A DNA stretch of 27,855 nt from PWND01 sp964601515. GTDB lineage: Bacteria > Bacteroidota > Bacteroidia > Bacteroidales > UBA7960. The translations under genes were made by a program, and so were the position numbers. Numbering within the stretch: the first letter of the stretch is position 1; every line of letters begins with the position of its first letter. The notes below the pieces were generated by a model that worked only from the letters and a program-made list of their open reading frames with translations, did no database searches and was not told where the DNA came from. Shown piece by piece: positions 24,131 through 27,855 of the stretch. Where the stretch lies: positions 1-27,855 of the forward strand of contig CAZRNU010000028.1 in assembly GCA_964601515.1 (NCBI GenBank), given 5' to 3'.

Positions 24131-24875
24131 AACATTGTTAAATCACAAAACTATCAGAAACTATAAGTCAGATCCTATTGATGATAAATTGTTAAACACA
24201 ATACTTGATGCAGGATTTCGCGCCTCAACCACCGGAAATATGCAGGTATATAGTGTTATAGTTTCAAAAGATATTGAAAAAAAGAAAGAACTATGTAAGT
24301 TGCACTTCAATCAGAAAATGGTTGAACAGGCTCCTGTTATACTTACCTTCTGTGCTGATTTTAACAGATTTAATAAATGGTGCCACCTTAGAGATGCAGA
24401 TCCGGGATACGACAACTTTCTTTCATTTTTTACTGCTTCTATTGATGCTTTGCTTGTTGCTCAAAATGTTGCTGTAGCTGCGGAATCATTCGGATTAGGG
24501 ATTTGTTATCTTGGAACCACAACATATCAAGCAGATAAGCTGATAGAGTTTTTCGACCTTCCTGAGGGTGTTGTACCTGTTACTACAATCGTTGTTGGCT
24601 ATCCTAATGAAAATCCTGCCCGGGCAGACAGACTTCCTGCTAGCGCTGTCATTCATTTTGAAATATACAAAGATTATACTGATTCAGATATTGAGCAGGC
24701 TTATAAAGAAAAAGAAGCCCTTCCTCTTACCAAAAAACTTATTGAAGAAAATCAACTTAGTAATCTTGCTCAGATTTTCACAATGAGGCGTTATACTAAA
24801 AAGGATAATCTGCACTTTAGTAAAGTATTGATGGAAGCCATTGAAGACCAGTCATTCATGAACAATGACGATTAA
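24114..24875 (+). CDS. NfsA-like FMN nitroreductase
   Basis: This is a nitroreductase-fold FMN enzyme, expected to use NAD(P)H to reduce nitro compounds, quinones or flavins. The roughly 250-residue length and C-terminal arm fit the NfsA/FRP subgroup. HKTIRNYKSDPI (11-22) is the N-terminal FMN-phosphate motif, TTGNMQVYSVIV (39-50) follows, GLGICYLG (126-133) is the mid-protein FMN segment, and RLPASAVIH (172-180) is the typical conserved stretch near the end. The start overlaps the ligase-like gene by 17 bases in another frame, so the two are translationally linked although no metabolic link is obvious. No terminator is clear downstream. Confidence 0.88.
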   Translation: MNPVIETLLNHKTIRNYKSDPIDDKLLNTILDAGFRASTTGNMQVYSVIVSKDIEKKKELCKLHFNQKMVEQAPVILTFCADFNRFNKWCHLRDADPGYDNFLSFFTASIDALLVAQNVAVAAESFGLGICYLGTTTYQADKLIEFFDLPEGVVPVTTIVVGYPNENPARADRLPASAVIHFEIYKDYTDSDIEQAYKEKEALPLTKKLIEENQLSNLAQIFTMRRYTKKDNLHFSKVLMEAIEDQSFMNNDD

Positions 24876-24935
24876 TATCTTCATATATTAATTCAAAATT
24901 ATATTAATGTCTTTATAAAAAATTGTCGGAAATAC

Positions 24936-24966
24936 TTGTTATTGGATTGGAATTTTTGTAAATTTA
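24936..24966 (+). promoter_or_regulatory. Weak candidate promoter for the Usp fusion gene
   Basis: TTG at 24936-24938, then 20 bases, then TAAATTTA (24959-24966), one mismatch from TAnnTTTG. It lies 45 bases before the ATG. Confidence 0.25.
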
Positions 24967-25011
24967 AGGCGTGAAAGCTCCGTTTTATCTTACATTCTAA
25001 ATAAACACAGT

Positions 25012-26127
25012 ATGGAAGACCGTCTAATTACAATAGCCACAACTCACTACACTGCTGCTGAAGTTTTAAAAGCAAGGCTAGAAAGTGAAAAGATTTCTTG
25101 TTTTCTTAAACACGTTAATCTGCTGCAAAGTGCTGTATCTGAAGGTGTTCAGATACAAATAAAAACGTCAGACCTTGATAAGGCTCTAAGATTGATGAAA
25201 GAATGGAAGTTGAACAGCATTTCATCTGCCAAACGAGAGTCGCGTAAAATTCGAAAAATACTTGTTCCGGTTGACTTTTCTGAATTCTCCAGAAATGCTT
25301 GCATTTATGCTCTTAATCTTGCGAGAGTATATAAAACGGAAATCAAAATTCTTCATGTTTATTATGCTCCTATAGTTGATTTGGTTCCTATTACGGATGC
25401 ATACAGCATACAAATTGACATGGACATTAATTTGCGTGAATTGGAAAACAATGCAAAGAAAGAACTTGTTGATTTTGTTGATGACATCAGGAAAATTGCT
25501 TCTGATAAAGGAATGGAAGATGTGAAAATTTCATATGCCTTAAAAGAAGGTATTGTTGAGGATGAAATCATACAAACAGCCAATGAATATAAACCAGGAA
25601 TTATAGTTTTGGGCACTAAGGGAAAAGGGGAAAAACAAAGCGATATAATTGGAAGTGTAGCGTATAGAGTAATAGACAAAAGTGCGGTTCCGGTTATGGC
25701 TATTCCTCAAAATGTTGTTTATGACATAAAGAGAGAAAAAGAATTGAAAAGTATTATTTATGCCACTGAATTTGAAGACTCCGATTATAATGCTATAAGA
25801 AGATTAATGGCAATCGTTTCTGCATTTCAGGTAAAAATATATTGCATCCATGTCTCAAAAGATTCCTTAAATACTTTGGATAGTGTTAAGATGGACAACC
25901 TTATGGAGTATTTTAAAAAAATAAGCCCTAAGAAGAAAGTAGAATTTCATTTAATTTCTGATGAAGATAAACTAAAAGCATTGCAGGAGTTTGCAATAAC
26001 TAACAATGTAGATTTAATTGCAATGGCTAACAGAAAAAGGGGTATTATTGCAAGGTTATTCAATCCGGACCTTACTAAAAAAATTATATACCAAGGAAAT
26101 ATTCCGCTTTTATCCTTTAAGGCATAA
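25012..26127 (+). CDS. DUF2007 domain fused to two universal stress protein domains
   Basis: The 371-residue cytoplasmic protein has three parts. Residues 1-68 resemble DUF2007, a small 'signal transducing' domain (TTHYTAAEVLKARLESEKI, then GVQIQIKTSDLDKALRLM). Residues 79-233 are a Usp domain starting RKILVPVDFS (Asp88), with the ATP-binding pattern G201-x2-G204-x9-G214-S215. Residues 245-370 are a second Usp domain (IIYATEFEDSDYNAIRRL, ending NIPLLSF) that has lost those glycines and so probably does not bind ATP. Tandem Usp proteins often pair an active with a degenerate copy. The DUF2007 fusion is less usual. It appears to be a single-gene unit. A stress or redox-signal role is inference. 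Confidence 0.85.
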   Translation: MEDRLITIATTHYTAAEVLKARLESEKISCFLKHVNLLQSAVSEGVQIQIKTSDLDKALRLMKEWKLNSISSAKRESRKIRKILVPVDFSEFSRNACIYALNLARVYKTEIKILHVYYAPIVDLVPITDAYSIQIDMDINLRELENNAKKELVDFVDDIRKIASDKGMEDVKISYALKEGIVEDEIIQTANEYKPGIIVLGTKGKGEKQSDIIGSVAYRVIDKSAVPVMAIPQNVVYDIKREKELKSIIYATEFEDSDYNAIRRLMAIVSAFQVKIYCIHVSKDSLNTLDSVKMDNLMEYFKKISPKKKVEFHLISDEDKLKALQEFAITNNVDLIAMANRKRGIIARLFNPDLTKKIIYQGNIPLLSFKA

Positions 26128-26197
26128 TCATTTGCAGTTTAATTAAAAATTTATTTTGCTAAAATTGTTTTCGGTTTTAGTAATTAAACTTTTTTGT

Positions 26198-26205
26198 TAC
26201 TTTTG
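26198..26205 (+). promoter_or_regulatory. Candidate -7 box for the small outer-membrane protein gene
   Basis: TACTTTTG matches TAnnTTTG, 72 bases before the ATG, giving a start near 26212. The -33 side is T-rich but has no exact TTTG at the expected spacing. Confidence 0.5.
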
Positions 26206-26208
26206 CGG

Positions 26209-26240
26209 TTGAATATATAGGGAATAGATTATATATTCAA
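26209..26240. promoter_or_regulatory. Perfect 11-bp inverted repeat in the leader of the small outer-membrane protein gene
   Basis: TTGAATATATA (26209-26219) and TATATATTCAA (26230-26240) are exact inverted copies with a 10-base spacer. The repeat starts three bases after the -7 box, spans the expected transcription start, and ends 36 bases before the ATG. It is not followed by a T-run, so it is not a terminator. It could be an operator or an mRNA-stabilising hairpin. Confidence 0.6.
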
Positions 26241-26276
26241 TCTAGAAAGATGTTTAACAATTAAATTGAATTTATT

Positions 26277-26765
26277 ATGAAAAAATTATTTGTTTTAATC
26301 GCTTTTATTTCTTTTGGAATAAGTCATTCTTACTCTCAAAATGAAACTTTTTCTAAAGGTACAAATGCAATAAATCTGGGAGTGGGTGTTGCAAGTTTTA
26401 GAAGTTTTCCAATTACTGCATCTTATGAGATAGGCATTATTGATGGTATTCTCGATAAAGGAACTATTGGTGTTGGTGGTATTGTTGGATTTAGAACATA
26501 CACTTCCTTAGGCTACAGATATACTAGTTATAATTTTGGCATAAGAGCAGCATTTCATTACTACTTAGTTGAAAATCTTGATCTTTATGCTGGAGCCATG
26601 GTCGGATTCAGCTATTTCGCCACTTACTACGGAGTAAACCCAAATCAATTATTCCCTGGCGCTTATGTTGGAGCCAGATATTATTTCTCTCCTAACTTTG
26701 GTGTTATGGCTGAAGCGGGTGCCGGTATCTCTAATATAAATGGCGGCATTGTATTTAAGTTCTAA
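26277..26765 (+). CDS. Small outer-membrane beta-barrel protein
   Basis: The 162-residue protein has a signal peptide (MKKLFVLIAFISFG...SYSQ, about 1-21). The rest alternates hydrophobic and polar residues with Gly/Tyr-rich strands, enough for an eight-stranded OmpX/OmpW-like barrel, and ends VFKF with a C-terminal Phe. Aromatic girdle residues are frequent (GYRYTSYNFG, FSYFATYYG, ARYYF). It is a single-gene unit with its own -7 box, an inverted repeat in the leader and a strong terminator. Small barrels of this kind are often abundant surface proteins; the ligand or role cannot be told. Confidence 0.8.
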   Translation: MKKLFVLIAFISFGISHSYSQNETFSKGTNAINLGVGVASFRSFPITASYEIGIIDGILDKGTIGVGGIVGFRTYTSLGYRYTSYNFGIRAAFHYYLVENLDLYAGAMVGFSYFATYYGVNPNQLFPGAYVGARYYFSPNFGVMAEAGAGISNINGGIVFKF

Positions 26766-26785
26766 AGAATAAATTTATTGTTTTT

Positions 26786-26821
26786 AAAAACCCTAAAGGA
26801 TTTTAATCCTTTAGGGTTTTG
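26786..26821. terminator. Strong Rho-independent terminator behind the small barrel gene
   Basis: The arms AAAACCCTAAAGGATT and AATCCTTTAGGGTTTT form a perfect 16-bp stem with a 2-base loop. The T-rich end makes it active on the plus strand, and the flanking As make it potentially bidirectional. Confidence 0.92.
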
Positions 26822-26824
26822 TTT

Positions 26825-26832
26825 TATATTTG
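26825..26832 (+). promoter_or_regulatory. Candidate -7 box for the substrate-binding lipoprotein gene
   Basis: TATATTTG matches TAnnTTTG, 17 bases before the ATG at 26849. Its -33 region falls inside the preceding terminator hairpin. Confidence 0.45.
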
Positions 26833-26848
26833 CTGCAAATATTTATTC

Positions 26849-27855
26849 ATGAAGCAAAGATTTTTATTACTTCCTTTGTTTGTAGCACTTTTGTTCAGTG
26901 GTTGTGGATTTGACAAAGACGAAACTGCCGGTCTTACTGTTTTTCGTTATAATGAGGCTTCAAATATTACTTCTCTAGACCCTATATTTGCTAGAAATCA
27001 GGCAAATATATGGGCTGTGTCTCAGTTGTATAACAGCCTGGTGGAGTTGGATAATGACCTAAACGTTGTGCCTTGTATTGCTAAAAGCTGGAGTATTTCG
27101 AACAACGGGCTCACATATGAGTTTATTCTTCGCGATGATGTTTATTTTCATGATAATGATTGTTTTGAAAATGGAATCGGAAGGAAAGTAATAGCATCTG
27201 ATTTTGTCTATAGTTTTTCAAGACTGATTAACCCACGATTTAGTTCTCCCGGCAGATGGGTTGTGAATTATGTTGATAGAATTGATGAAAGTCAGTTAAA
27301 TATTAATGCATTAAATGATAGTGTATTGGTTATTAAGTTGTCTGAGAATTTCCCTCCAATGCTCGGGCTTCTGAGTATGCAATACTGTGCTGTAGTTCCT
27401 TTTGAAGCAGTTGAGAAATACGGACAAGATTTTCGCCGTAATCCGGTTGGTACAGGACCTTTTTATTTCAAGTATTGGAAAGAAGGAGTGAAGCTTGTTT
27501 TTAGAAAAAACCCGAATTATTTCCAATTTGAAGGCGTAAATCGTTTGCCATATATTGATGCAGTGTCTATTACTTTTATTATTGACAGACAATCAGCTTT
27601 CTTAGAATTTATAAAAGGTAATCTGGAGTTTCTATCCGGGCTAGATGCAAGCTATAAAGATGAATTACTCACCCCCGAAGGCAAACTACAAGATAAATAT
27701 TCAAATAAGCTGAAGATGATTTCAAAGCCATTCCTGAATACTGAATATTTGGGAATTCTTATGTCTGTCGAAGACACAACTGTTTTAAGAAACAAGTTGG
27801 TTCGTCAGGCTATAAATTTCGGTTTCGACAGGCAAAAAATGATTGCGTTTTTGAG
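26849..27855 (+). CDS. Oligopeptide-type ABC transporter substrate-binding lipoprotein (family 5), 3' end outside the window
   Basis: The first 335 codons are present (family length is about 530-600). MKQRFLLLPLFVALLFSGC is a lipoprotein signal, with Cys19 as the lipidation site; GFDKDE follows, an acidic stretch like the Bacteroidetes surface-export signal. Family 5 features follow in order: an N-terminal SLDPIFARNQANIWAVSQLYNSLVELD, KSWSISNNGLTYEFILRDDVYFHD, ASDFVYSFSRLINP, then NPVGTGPFYFKYW and KNPNYF, and later RNKLVRQAINFGFDRQKMI. These proteins capture peptides or similar solutes for an ABC importer. The start is the first ATG, 28 bases after the preceding terminator. Permease genes would be expected outside the window. 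Confidence 0.9.
   Translation, partial: MKQRFLLLPLFVALLFSGCGFDKDETAGLTVFRYNEASNITSLDPIFARNQANIWAVSQLYNSLVELDNDLNVVPCIAKSWSISNNGLTYEFILRDDVYFHDNDCFENGIGRKVIASDFVYSFSRLINPRFSSPGRWVVNYVDRIDESQLNINALNDSVLVIKLSENFPPMLGLLSMQYCAVVPFEAVEKYGQDFRRNPVGTGPFYFKYWKEGVKLVFRKNPNYFQFEGVNRLPYIDAVSITFIIDRQSAFLEFIKGNLEFLSGLDASYKDELLTPEGKLQDKYSNKLKMISKPFLNTEYLGILMSVEDTTVLRNKLVRQAINFGFDRQKMIAFL

Noticed and set aside
27311..27592. Minus-strand reading frame of 93 codons near the right edge
   Set aside because: It lies opposite the substrate-binding lipoprotein gene, which shows convincing family motifs.

Overview
The window comes from an AT-rich member of the Bacteroidetes, most likely an anaerobic Bacteroidales-type bacterium. 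The evidence is a six-gene Rnf operon in B-C-D-G-E-A order, a GyrB of the short ~650-residue type, outer-membrane proteins ending in an aromatic residue, a DUF2027/Smr protein, and many upstream regions carrying the Bacteroidetes -7 box TAnnTTTG instead of a sigma70 -10 box. A run of exactly ten Ns inside one gene shows this is a scaffolded draft or metagenome assembly. Family and species cannot be fixed from the sequence.

Layout. 1-5289 (minus): an RHS core fragment cut by the window edge lies directly behind the complete rnfBCDGEA operon, an ion-pumping ferredoxin:NAD+ oxidoreductase. 5290-7802 (minus): a nitronate monooxygenase-type flavoprotein and a membrane-bound LytTR regulator, each with its own candidate promoter. 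8075-11250 (plus): tRNA-Leu(GAG) and a large SNF2-type helicase containing the assembly gap. A bidirectional terminator then separates this from 11286-19921 (minus): gyrB, an outer-membrane barrel, a 1018-residue TPR protein, the RNase P RNA gene rnpB and a DUF2027/Smr protein. 20096-24875 (plus): an envelope polysaccharide cluster (Wzx-like flippase, Wzz-like chain-length protein, O-antigen ligase/polymerase-like protein) ending in an overlapping nitroreductase gene. 25012-27855 (plus): a DUF2007-Usp-Usp fusion, a small outer-membrane barrel with its own terminator, and the first 335 codons of an oligopeptide-type substrate-binding lipoprotein.

How the parts work together. The Rnf complex, the two flavin oxidoreductases and the stress protein fit an anaerobic, ferredoxin-based redox metabolism. 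The flippase, chain-length and ligase genes form an export and polymerisation module with no glycosyltransferases in view. The TPR and barrel genes look like a paired envelope module of unknown function.

I did not find a clear-cut new defence or mobile system. The observations most worth a second look are the orphan RHS core fragment (its variable tip would lie just beyond base 1), heptamer tandem repeats at several gene junctions, the overlap of rnpB with a protein stop codon, a perfect 11-bp inverted repeat in the leader of the small porin-like gene, and the TPR/barrel pair.
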